Assembly: GCA_949316235.1 (NCBI GenBank)
Contig: OX438759.1
Coordinates: 11,197,618 to 11,261,617, forward strand
Source of the DNA: Oegoconia quadripuncta
Taxonomy: Eukaryota > Arthropoda > Insecta > Lepidoptera > Autostichidae
Direction of reading: 5' to 3'
Length of the DNA stretch: 64,000 nt
Shown here: piece by piece, positions 42,801 through 53,400 of the stretch
Position numbering within the stretch: position 1 is the stretch's first letter
Layout of the letters: every line of letters starts with the position of its first letter
The notes under the pieces: generated by a model
What the model was told of the DNA's origin: nothing
Seen by the model: the letters and a program-made list of their open reading frames with translations, nothing else
Databases searched by the model: none
Made by a program: the position numbers and the translations under genes

Positions 42801-44373
42801 TATCAATCTTTTGTTAACAAATAAATTAAAGTTACTTTCATTTACACATAACTCGTTGATGTACAAGGTTAGTGCAACTAATTAGTAAAATATGTATCAT
42901 CATAATTAATGAAGTAACTAGGAAACTGGATTTTATAAACTTGAGACAATGAGTAAATAAGTACTTAGTAATTGTTAAAGTAAGTAGCGGTTAAATTATT
43001 GAGTAATATGTTGCAGGAGAATAATCAAAAATAGTTTAAATATAAATACTATGGAATGTGTCTTCATAATATTACTTACAAAATCCTTCAAAAGCATTTA
43101 TAAACCCCAACACAAAATAGCGGAATAAATGTTGAAGACAACTAAAAAAAATAAGTTTCTTTTTCTAGTAGAAGTACAAAAGTCAAAAGTTACCATCAAA
43201 TTGTTTTCTAGAGACATTGCCAACACTGGTCAGCTGGCTCAGCAGCTGTAGGAAGCCCTTATCATAGTCTGAGCGCTGCAGTGGCCTCACAACCATCCAG
43301 TCCTCTCCTGGCTGTGCTGCACTGATTTTCGGGTTGAATGTCGCTGGACTCCTGCTGAAGTCCAAACGTTTAAGCAGCTCCGGAGGATAGAGATACTCAG
43401 ATTCCTGTTGAATAAAAATATACTTGAATATATAAAAACATATCAGATATTTGTTTTTTTTTTGTGTATTAAATGAAATAATAAATACCGTTTTAAAATT
43501 TAAAAATGCAAGCATTGTCTGTAAAAAGTCTTCACGAATTAAAAGTCTAATGATATACTTTCGGAAAACATATTTGTAACATAATAGTTAAAGAAATTTT
43601 CATCCTAATATGTTAAGCACCAGACAGGTAGTGAACCATTGATTTCACAAACACCACTTACTAATCTCATTATCTAATCTATAAGTAATATTGATTACAT
43701 TTTATGTAGGTGTATCAAAGTTATATTGACATCAATGAGTAATTAATTATCAGAATAAAAATCTTTAATTCAATAATTTTTTTATGCTGCTGCTGTTGGC
43801 TGGCTCATGCCCTTTTCAACCATAGAGTATATATATATATACCATAGACTATAACAAAAACCGATGCCCCTGCACTACTGCAAAATATCTTTTTGCCGAG
43901 TGCCTCGTAGATGCGAACGCAATTGCGACAAGAAGCCATTATTTCACATTCCCAATAGTAATACTAATTATGCGAGCAACACTTTCATCAAGCGCACATG
44001 TAAACTATACAATGATAGGTTAGACAATGTTGATATATTTAGTTTTTCTTTGGCAAAATACTAAAATTTCTAAAGATATGTCTTAGTTTTCAAACCCAGT
44101 GGCTTTTGATTTTATGTTATGTTATGTAATATACCTAATGCACCTTAGATTATGTAATGTAGGAGACTATAGGTTAACAAATATGTAATATTTTAAGAGT
44201 ACATGAGCTACTTATGTAATTTATGTAAGCAACTGTTTGTCTCTCAAATAAATAAATGACAAAAAATAATACACATCTTCTATGGAAGTGATAGTTGAAT
44301 TTAGGACATCTTATGCCAAATTTACTTTAGTACAAAATCATACCTTATTGAATAATTTCTTTTTAATATCCAT
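36886..44373 (-). CDS. GNPNAT1: Glucosamine-6-phosphate N-acetyltransferase
   Basis: Complete gene for the GNAT enzyme that acetylates glucosamine 6-phosphate with acetyl-CoA, an early step to UDP-GlcNAc and so to chitin and glycans. Minus-strand exons: 44373-44344, 43404-43194, 40786-40659, 39647-39586, 38184-38044 and 36904-36886; all phases close, giving 196 aa (human 184). Visible family text: [64 protein letters not shown], then the acetyl-CoA loop YRGKQLGKL, then [20 protein letters not shown] and [20 protein letters not shown]. For exon 4 the donor GTAAGTG after 39586 is required: an earlier GT at 39592 would bring in a stop. If the last intron is retained, the protein instead ends in about 20 unrelated residues. 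The 3' flank faces SCYL1. Confidence 0.94.
37560..37890 (-). mobile_element. RTE-type LINE C-terminal remnant in GNPNAT1 intron 5
   Basis: On the minus strand it encodes [20 protein letters not shown] then ERMNE. It then degenerates through a GRGR-type segment near 37725. This is the end of an RTE-like ORF2 with several frame breaks. Confidence 0.75.
38515..38710. repeat. Dispersed repeat shared with 18893-19040
   Basis: Carries AAGCAGGATCTAAAAAGTTA, AATATCGAATTTAAAAGAAT and CTACTAACTTTTAGATCTAT. The last is the inverse of its left part, so the copy has inverted ends. In GNPNAT1 intron 4. Confidence 0.6.
39205..39315 (+). repeat. LINE 3' end fragment (CATCTGTGACCCTTTTGG type), copy 2
   Basis: Same text as 27790-27903 with only a few changes, ending in ATATAAAAAAAA. 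In GNPNAT1 intron 4. Confidence 0.75.
39890..40055 (+). repeat. Dispersed repeat, GTTAAGTGAAGATGAGGCCG family, copy 1
   Basis: Contains GGGTTAGCACTTGACCCCAA, GTTAAGTGAAGATGAGGCCG and TTCCGGAACTCAACAATGCT. Copy 2 at 41700-41930 has the same order. Probably a LINE or SINE tail. Confidence 0.6.
40160..40375 (+). repeat. LINE 3' end fragment, copy 3
   Basis: Third relative of 17860-18030: GGAACTCTCTTCCGGCGTTA, GGGTGAATAGGCATCTACTA and TCACTTTCCATCAGGCGAAA. Interrupted by unrelated bases in the middle. Confidence 0.6.
40840..41170 (+). mobile_element. RTE-like LINE C-terminal remnant in GNPNAT1 intron 2
   Basis: The plus strand reads [20 protein letters not shown] in frame and then continues with stops and shifts as a decayed ORF2 C-terminus. 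In line with this, 41210-41390 carries a related 3' end. Confidence 0.6.
41210..41390 (+). repeat. RTE-type LINE 3' end fragment
   Basis: Shares CAGGTCGCGGGAAGTCGTTG, TCTGGATATCTGTGGGGGAG and GCAACTGATATGATGATGAA with 18080-18310. Confidence 0.65.
41700..41930 (+). repeat. Dispersed repeat, GTTAAGTGAAGATGAGGCCG family, copy 2
   Basis: Contains GTTAGCGCTTGATTTCGATC, GTTAAGTGAAGATGAGGCCG and GGAACTCAATAATGCTATCA. Followed at 41945-42025 by an antisense tRNA-like segment, GGGAATCGAACCCACGACTT. Confidence 0.6.
42352..42545. repeat. Interspersed repeat, ACTAATATTATAA to GGAAAGCTAGT
   Basis: Starts TTTACTAATATTATAAAAAG and ends GACGGAGTCACGGAAGGAAA then GCTAGT. Same family as 4265-4505 and 21081-21300. 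In GNPNAT1 intron 2. Confidence 0.6.
43840..44262 (+). mobile_element. LINE ORF2 C-terminal fragment in GNPNAT1 intron 1
   Basis: The plus frame 43864-44064 reads [40 protein letters not shown] and [17 protein letters not shown], a typical LINE ORF2 end, followed by an AT-rich 3' part ending AATAAATAAATGAC. It is not a host exon: it is antisense to GNPNAT1 and has no matching splice sites. Confidence 0.75.
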
Positions 44374-44469
44374 ATTTATCATACTCACTCTTAATTAATA
44401 CCCTAAAAAACTGAAGTTCTCGATACTGCAACTTTGTACTAAAATAACTTTGGTTTAAACACCTCTTTT

Positions 44470-44850
44470 CAAAACAATGTCCTTAAAACGATTACAAATG
44501 CCCCTTGGTTTACTAGAATATCAGATTTGCATGAGCACCTCAACATAAAAACACTGAAACAAGAAATTGAGAACCGAGCAGAGGCCTATGAGCAGCGTAT
44601 GCACTCGCACACTAACAGCCTTGCTACGGCCCTGTGCGAGCCACTACATAATAGAAGACTGAAACGGTAACACATATGGGACTACACCCAAGTACACGAA
44701 AACTGACTGGGAGTAATCTCCGTGATTGAGTGAATGAGGCAGAATCTTCGCTGGAAGGACAGATCTCTCAAGCCACCGCACACATGGAGCAGATCTGCTA
44801 ATGGCTTATGAAGCCGATCGCACGATGAGGAACAGAACAAAAAAAAAAAA
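44470..44850 (+). mobile_element. Young 5'-truncated jockey-like LINE just upstream of GNPNAT1
   Basis: 381 bp flanked by the exact 13-bp repeat AAACACCTCTTTT (44457-44469 and 44851-44863), with an A15 tail. The plus strand encodes an ORF2 end: TNAPWFTRISDLHEHLNIKT, LKQEIENRAEAYEQRMHSHT and LCEPLHNRRLKR, then a stop. It sits 97 bp 5' of the GNPNAT1 ATG on the opposite strand, i.e. in its likely leader or core promoter. Confidence 0.9.
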
Positions 44851-45654
44851 AAACACCTCTTTTACTCCAACCGGTAAGTGGAACTGCTTGGTTCGTCAAA
44901 ATTTATGAGATACACCAGAAATTAGCAATGTCTGCAATATCATAAGACACCTGAAATACTATAAAGGAATACAAAACTCGGCTGACTGGACACAAATGAA
45001 CTAACAGCTGAATCCATGCGGAGATTTTATGTGAAATGTCTTACCTAAAGGAAAGACCGCGCACTCAGGTTCTGATTTATTGAGGAAAAGAAGAACTGGT
45101 TTTCTCAATGGAGAACTCACTCAAAAGGACAAAAACACAAAGAAAAAATCTGCTCAGAAAATAAATATTTTAATACATACACCCTAACCAAGAACGGACA
45201 ACGACAAACGTTATTGATTAAATAAAATTTCTCTGTACATACCATATTGGAGTAATTATATTTATCCATGCCCATTTTCTGGCAGAAATTATTACAAATT
45301 GCAGCTCATCTGCATAAATAAGCCATAACAAATTTATAATATACGACTTCGGTCGCACTACGAGATGTGCGTTTCAAATACGTGGCTAAAATGGCAAAAT
45401 TATCTTAAAATAAATCAAAAGAAAAGTGAAAGGCACGCCAACCCGGTCAATACACATAATCAAATCACTCACGGTCGCCCGGTCGGTACAACAGATATTT
45501 TCGCATTGACAGCTGTCAATAAAAAGTGTTTCTGTAATTTGCGGATCGCCCGATCTTCGCAAATAGTGCATCATTAAAGTGACAACATAATTTAAATGTG
45601 ACTCTTCATTCAAAACATAATTGGAACTGCTAAAGTAAATTAGCAATAAAGAAA

Positions 45655-45795
45655 TTATTTATTTATTTATTTAACACTTTATTGTATATAAGCATACACG
45701 TCAAACAAAACAAAAAAAACAGGAGAATATTAAAATATACAAAAGGCGAGCTTATCTCTATAAGAGATCTCTTCCAGCAAACCTCAGTAAGGAAA
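45655..45795 (+). repeat. Interspersed repeat fragment, AAGAGATCTCTT family
   Basis: Carries TTTAACACTTTATTGTATAT, AGGCGAGCTTATCTCTATAA and GAGATCTCTTCCAGCAAACC, matching 2925-3030 and 20617-20735. Confidence 0.65.
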
Positions 45796-45959
45796 CAAAT
45801 AGATGAGGTAACGTAAAAGTAGACAGCGAGTACACTTACAAAAACAGTAGTTAAAAAATTAATTATAGATCGGTAATCTTGTAGCCGGTATGCTTGTTGA
45901 AAAGAGATCGTATCACTCCACACGTCTATCAGTGGCAGCCATGGTGTGGTTACCATATT

Positions 45960-46092
45960 AGCGGGGCAAATAATATCCTATGTCTTAATCCAGGGTATAT
46001 TCTACTTATATACCAAATTTTATCCAATCTGTTCATCCGTTTCGCCGTGATTGAGCAACAAACATCCAAACTTTCGCATTTATAATATTATT
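45960..46092. repeat. Interspersed repeat, CGCCGTGATTGAGCAACAAA family
   Basis: Shares AAATTTTATCCAATCTGTTC and CGCCGTGATTGAGCAACAAA with 4616-4760. Ends TTCGCATTTATAATATTATT. Confidence 0.6.
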
Positions 46093-46423
46093 TAAATACA
46101 TTGTTAGAAACTGCGCAAGCATCTTATCGTATATTTCTTTAGTTTCCTCCACAACAATGCTCAAATGCGTCAATTGAGTATCTGAACAAATGGGGGCATT
46201 AAGATGAACATGGACAAAACGAATTATGGCGAATGCCCACACCAATACCAGTTGCGAACTCCATTTTCGACGTTGTAAGCGAATATGTCTAATTATGAAT
46301 AGATCCGACTAGACAGGTTCAACTTCGAGAGAGGCCAATTAACGAATCCAACGTCTTCTCGTCCAAAATACCTCAGTACTTGAAAACGAAAGTCTATTAT
46401 TAATTTGTCCATCGCCTCCGTGG

Positions 46424-46810
46424 CTCAATGTAAACAACATTGGATTTACGATATATTTTTCAAGATTTTATTTCTCCACTTTGGCGCTGGGATTATTATG
46501 TATACCCATGCCAAATTACAGCTTTCTAGTACTAAGAGCCTCTGAGCTAAGCCTCAGATAGACGGACATGGCGAAACTATAAGGGTTCCTTGTTGACTAC
46601 GGAACCACGATAACTTTTAAACCGCCTCCGTGTCTCAATGTAATTAAACCGTCTCCGTGGCTTAATGTAAACAACATTGGGCTTACGATTCGGAGGTCGC
46701 AGGTTCGATCCCCAGCCGGGTACATGTTTAAATACTTGGTTTGGTTGGTGGTAGGGCATTTTCAGTCCTCCTTTCCTTTCCTCCTTCCTTGGGCAGTCGG
46801 GTAAAAAATG
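46424..46810 (+). repeat. tRNA-headed SINE, duplicated head
   Basis: Three partial heads (CGCCTCCGTGGCTCAATGTA near 46409 and 46622; GTCTCCGTGGCTTAATGTAA near 46651) precede a B box, GGTTCGATCCCCAGCCGGG, at about 46703. A body with TCCTCCTTTCCTTTCCTCCT and GGGCAGTCGGGTAAAAAA follows. The repeated heads show nested or tandem insertion. Confidence 0.7.
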
Positions 46811-47490
46811 CTTCATTTAGCAAAGAAAAATGACCAAAAAACCTAGTATCTTTTTAATATAACAAACATAATGTATTACTCGTAAAACTCATACTTTTTA
46901 TAAAGTCCATAAGTTGTGAGCATACACTAAAAAAAAGGTTGTGCACTGTGATTTATTTTCAGCAATTCTATTACTTATCGAGGATTGCGCTGCTTTATCT
47001 ACTAAGAAAAGCCCGAACAAGATTTGTTCGCGTGACCAATTCTAAGTAAATTAATCAATGATTAATGGTTAAGTAAATGTTGTTGACTACAATTAGTAAA
47101 AATAAATTAACTAATTGACTGAATAAAAATATTTATAAATAAACTGATGGACTTTCTATTTATATAGAAGGGTTAATTATTATCAGATATTATTAGGGTT
47201 TTCATTGAGATCACTAAGGGGAAACACTGAATTTCTTCATAATAGTACATTGCAATTTGAACTTTATTACGTCGAGTTCAGACTGATTATAATTTTATTT
47301 AATAAAACAGCTGTTGCTAGATCAATGTTCTGTCAACTTTGTCAAGTGGAACGCAGGTTTTGTTTTTAACTTGTAGAGGTTATTATGTTACTAATATTTT
47401 ATGGTTGGAGTTTTATATTGTATAGTATTGAGATTATTATTTAAGTATTTGTGAAAGCAAGACTGTATGATTTTCTACTAAGCTACAATT

Positions 47491-50400
47491 ATGGCCCAGT
47501 TTAATACATTAATAAAATTCTTTAGTAATTGCCGATCATACTCTGTTTTGTCTAAAACTATTAATAAAAGTATAAACTTCAAATACTTCCCTCCACTTCA
47601 AAGTGTTTCACGGCGCTGGCTATTTTGGGAAAAGGATAGAAAAGGCGGGTACAACAATGATGAAAAAATATCAAATTGGAAACACTTGAAACTTGGCTTT
47701 AAGGAATTGAAGTATGAAATTAACCTATGGAGTCAAGAGATGAAGGAATTGGTCAAAACTGACCCGCTGCTTGTCGCTAGACCAGGTAAGAAATTTTATA
47801 AATATGTTCAGCAGTGGATGTACACTGGCTCCAAAGAGATTTAATTAATTTATGTCTTTGTATTGTATGATGATCTATTTATTCTTATTCTTATTTATAA
47901 TATTTGCCTTTATTTTAACTTTCTGTTAAATAATATTTTTGTTAAATTACTCTTACAATTCACATGTTTCATTTATTTGCTTGTTATGAACTTACTACTT
48001 TAAGGTAAGCACTTACTAAATCAATATTCGAAGACTTCAATAAGAGCCTGTAGTTGTAGTTCAAACATGAAAAGCCATGCTCTCTCGTCTGACATTTTCC
48101 CTTTGTAGTTCTCCATCTTGGAAAAACTAGGGTTCGAGTGTGTCTTCGAGGCTCATTGATTTGTGGATGTGGTTTCGTAGATAGTTATATTTATTTTTCA
48201 TATAGATAGTTCATATTTTGTTTGCCTGTCCAGTGTATCATTCATTATCTTTTTATGATATTTTAATAATTTTTAGAGGACCTCACTCTTCTCTTTAATG
48301 TGCCTTCTGTTCTGTCGCTGTCCAAAAGTATTTTAAAGAAGAACAGCTAGTTCCCAGTATTGTCTTGGACCTGACACTCATTGTTCTCAAATGACATTTA
48401 ATTTACCAAAATATTGTCTATCTACGGGTCTATTAAGAAACCTGAGAATTAAACCTACACCTATGTATACTATGATTTTCTGTGGCAAAGAGATAAACAA
48501 TGCAAAAATAAGTAACTATACCAACTTCAATATTGTGAAGATTGTTACCTACAAAACATACATTCATTATTTTTTGGGTTATTTCAAAAAATCGAGAAAG
48601 AGTTATTTTTTGTCACATTGGGAATAAAAAAAAAGGAAATAGGAAGTAGGTAAGAGTGAAGAAAGTTATTTTTTTTTTTGGTTTCATTCTCTCCTTTAGG
48701 AGAAGGCAAAGGGATCTAGCCCATAACAGCCATGTCTTATTTCTTCAGTTTGTAAGTCAGTCTCAGTCAAAACAAGTAATTCGTCGTATACTTGGCGTAT
48801 ACAAAGTCTAGTCACGGTCAAGTCATTCTTCAGTAAAGTGGCAGAATGCTTTACAAAAGATTTTGGCGGCTTCTTGTGGGAACCCGAAAGCTCCGTTACG
48901 CACTTTAATTTACACTTCCCTTCACTTGTACACTATCACTAACGTTTGCTGCACAATATTCTGCCATTATTAAGCTTCAAAAGTTAGAATGCACAAATTA
49001 TAAGACTTATAAAGAAAAATGCTACTTCACTCGCCGAGTTCCCGCCAAAAAGCCTGAAGAAAGTTAGATATTTATTTATTTTTCGTTTTATTCTCTTCTC
49101 TAGGAGAAGGCAAAGCGATCTAAGCCCATAACAGCCATGTCTTATATCTCTTATTTCTTCAGTTTATAAGTCAGTCTCAGTCAAAACAAGTAATTCGTCG
49201 CATAGTTGGCGTATACAGAGTCTAGTCACGTAGTCATTCTTCAGTAAAGTGGCAGAATGCTTTACAAAAGATCAGGGCGGCTCGAAAGCTTTGTTAGGTA
49301 CGCACTTTAATTTACACTTCCCTTCACTTGTACACCATCACTAACTTATTCAAAAGTTAGAATGCACAAATTATAAGAATTATAAACAAAAATGCTACTT
49401 CACTCGCCGAGATCCCGCCAAAAAGTCTGGCATCTGTGCTGAAGGAAGTTATCATTTTTCTTGACATATTTGACATTATTTTACCATAATATGATTGCTT
49501 AATACGCTTCAACATATCTGATGGCAAGGAAATAGGCCGGCTCCCTGCCAGCACCGGTGTACGTAGTAGCTACTGAAGGAAGTTATCCTATCCCCAGTGT
49601 TGCCAACAGATAAGTTAGGTCTCCACCAGATTCAACTTCTGAAACCACCAGAAAACATAAAACGGTCCTACTCTCATAATCGCTGAATTTTCCACTAAAC
49701 AAACAAGTAAATATTTATGAAAGAAAACAGTACATGTTAGTAATTAGTTGTCTTTATTATTGTGTTATGAATTATTAACAATTACTTAACCAGCACACAA
49801 TTTAGTAAATCAATAAGTCAATAGTTTACCTAGTTTACAAATTGGGAAAAGTTGAACGGTGGGAAATGTACGATTTTTTCCTAATAATAATAAATTTAGT
49901 TTCTAGGCTTTATTCAGTTAGGACGTTTTGTAGTTATGGTTGAAATGGTGGACTAAAGAAACTCGCACACACATACAGATATACATTAATCTAAAAACAT
50001 TACACTCCTTTTGTGGGCAGTCGTCTAAAACTGAAGTTTTTGTAGATGCCTTTTTGACATCCCATAAGATTTCAAATCTCCATACTGACTCCTTAAAATC
50101 ATACCTACCTTTGCATTTCGCTACTTTATCAGTAGTACTTTCAATTACTTGAAGCTAGTCTTTGAAATGTTGGTCTTCAAGCCAAAAATCTCCAAGCTTT
50201 TGCCTATATTGTGGTTTAGGCATAGTAAAAATAACACGACACGACATACAGTCGAAGACCAAGTTACCAAAGACTACTTCAAGTGACTGGGTTTTGTAAT
50301 CATAAACAAGCTACTACTAAAAAGTATTGTACGAGGAATCTCCGTGAATAGAGTAACGAGCGGAATCAACGGAATCGTTCGTCTTTCAGTGGAGCCTACA

Positions 50401-53400
50401 CAGTAAAAGTAAATAGTCCTGTAAATTAAACAGAAATAATATACTAAAACTTATCTGTGGCATAGTGATTGCGTTACACGTAATTTACAATTCTACTTAA
50501 CGACTAGAAAATTCCAACGAACTAAAAGCAATATTTTCCCACTAAAAGGAAGGTCAAAATCACCAGTTTTAGTGGAAAATCCACTAAGTTGGTAATACTG
50601 GTTATCCCCTGAAAATCGGAACGGTACGGTATAACTGCTAAGACAAATGCTATTGATAAATCGATAGTATTGAATGTAAAATATTATCGGTATTATACAA
50701 AATAGAATTAACAATAATGATCTTGGTTTATTTGATTCTCCTAGTACGCAATTTAATAATTCACCTGTGTCAGGAAAAACCACGTATACATGCATACCTT
50801 ACTTTATGTTGATACATTGTTCTGAAAAAACAAATAGAAAAAGTAAAATTATCCATTGATTTTTAAAGCAATACTGGTGTCGATTCGGTTGTACGCAAAC
50901 TAAACTAAAACCAATTTTAAAGTAGGTCTGTCTTTTTCTCTCTGGAACAATATAACGTGACAGCACCAGTCTAAATCTGGTTTTAGTTTAGTTCGTGCGC
51001 AGCCGAATCGACACCAGTGTCGATAGTATCGGTATCGATAGGCATTGAGTGTTCCAATGTCAATTTATTATGAACGTTGGGCTGTGTGGCGCTTAGGCTG
51101 GTATTCCACTTATCAAATATCTTTGTCCAATTTCGATGAACAATTTGAGGCACGCACTAAAATCTCGTACACATTGATTACAGAGATAATGTATGCTGAT
51201 GATTTGTACTTCCTAGCAGTAATAATAGTAATATTAAAATTTTAACTGATATTATTATTCCTATAATATCAGTTATTTACTTTTCATAAATATATAGGTG
51301 GGCATAATATACATATAATAAATATATATGATTCAAAACAAAGTGTAGATAGGTGTATATGTATATATAAAGTATATATCACATTATATTGAAATCTTCA
51401 TGAGTCCTTCAGTGTTTTCATAGTTCAATGCCTGTAGGTGACTTAGTAATAATTTCTTACATGAATAATAACTTTTATCCCAAATCCAAATTTATTATAT
51501 AACATTGGTCCCAAATAGTAGGTAAAGCTTTGGGCGAAAGTAGTTTTACATGTGGGTGTCTTATATACGACATATCTACGTCTCACTGATATTCTCGGTG
51601 GAGGTGGAACCTTATGTTGTCTTAGAATAGTACCATGAATAAACAATTGGCGAACGGTTAGAACCAAGAACTCTCGATATAATGTATGTAATGTATCTCA
51701 CAACATCTTTATATCGAGAGTTAAAATTCGCTACTTTGATAACAGCTCTTTGGGCTCGTTCTAGCTGAATGAGATTAGTTTTACAGGTACCACCCCACAC
51801 GGTTATTCGATAAGTAAGTATGGACTGACACAGTGTATAATATACAGTCTTGAGAGTAGAAATGTCGTTAAGATGTCGTATTTTTCTGAATCTATTAATC
51901 TGCTGATTTTCTACTACAACAAGGTAAAATTATATTTTTCTAAGTTAAGAATTAAAATAATTAGACGATGAGAACATACGTAGAAAAATTAAATAATAAA
52001 AGCTTTAAATTAAAGAAAATACCCTGGAAATCTATCGTAGTTTTACCATATTTATAATTTCTAGTTTACCGTAATTTTTTACGTTATACCGTAATTTTGG
52101 ACTAGTAACACCGTAATTTTGACACAGAGAGTTGGCATAGACTTACCTCTGAAACCAATGGAGATGCCCTACCTACGAAAAAAGCGTGTATACCTAAACT
52201 TACTGAGAAACAAAAATGGCACCTTTTTGTAGTGGTGCCCCACGATACATCGATATCTTTTTAGATACATAATTTGTGTCTCATCGAAAACGTAATTGTT
52301 AAAATGGGACTTGTTAGCATATATGTGATTGTCTATTTCACTGACAAAGGAATTGAGATCTAAATGGATGCCAAGTACTGTAGATATTCTCAGTTTCATA
52401 GTTCGCGACTGTACATCGAAAAAGGAACTCTATATTTCTCTTCATTACACTTCACTCTTCACATTAATAATTTGAATTTATCTAAGTAACGAGTGTTTTG
52501 TGAAAAATATCGACAAATTGCTGGTCTAATCAAATTTTCGCTAGAACCTCTGGAGTTTTGGAAATATTAAAGTGGCCTGGCAGGATGAGCTCTCATCTTG
52601 GCACGGCCAGCAATACACCCCTGTATCTTATAAACGGCTGACCGACAAGTTCTGAAACTTGTCACAATTATCGACAAATTCCGCTCAGACTCTAACATGA
52701 TCTCAACTACAAAATGGCATTGTACCTATTTCTATATTTTGTCACAACGTAAAAGGGTGTTAAAACAAAGAGTTATTTGCAAATATATATTTATTTATAC
52801 AGCAAGGGATTTCAAAGATAATATTGAACGTTTTAGAATTCCATAAATAAAATACCTACAATTTTACAAACAATCCAATCAACAAAGATACAGAAAATGT
52901 TATCAATCAATCAATTACGCTTTATTGTTTAAATAAGGAAGGTAAATTTAATGATCTTATAGATACTATAAATTAGGCAGCCTTATCTCGGCGCTCTCTT
53001 CCAGGCAACATACCATCACGGAATGCAATACGAATAATTACTGTGGGTGACTGGCTGCATAAAATCAATTTTAAAATGAACATTATAATAATAATAATAA
53101 TAATAAATAAATAAATATCCTTGAACATACACACAGCGCCATCTAGTTCCACTTTAAGCAACTATAGGCTTGTGTTGTGGATACCAGATGGTTGTTAAAC
53201 TACACAAATACATTTTTTTTGTAAATAAATACATACATAAATGAAAAACATCCATAACTCGGGAACACATGTCTGTATTCATCATACAAACATATGCCCC
53301 TAGCGGGATTCGAACCCGCGATCTTTTGGTATAGTAGGAGAGTTTCTAACCACTATACCAAACAGGTCGTCATCATTTATAATCTTCATCACATTAATAA

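Larger units (their letters stand above)
44864..47490. promoter_or_regulatory. Divergent spacer between GNPNAT1 and NDUFAF1
   Basis: By position it should hold the promoters of both genes, but no core element could be fixed. It includes repeats at 45655-45795, 45960-46092 and 46424-46810. The minus frame of 46033-46245 (IVVEETKEIYDKMLAQFL) is not recognised. Confidence 0.4.

Noticed and set aside
46033..46245. 70-codon minus-strand frame, possible receptor exon
   Set aside because: A hydrophobic start and IVVEETKEIYDKMLAQFL are suggestive, but there are no neighbouring exons or clear splice sites.
47491..47844. Intronless orphan protein of 117 aa
   Set aside because: The first 98 residues are NDUFAF1 exon 1; the last residues (KKFYKYVQQW) are intron read-through after the donor gtaaga.
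53290..53372. tRNA gene on the minus strand
   Set aside because: Has A and B boxes but continues into a SINE body, is multicopy in the window, and the anticodon arm does not pair properly.
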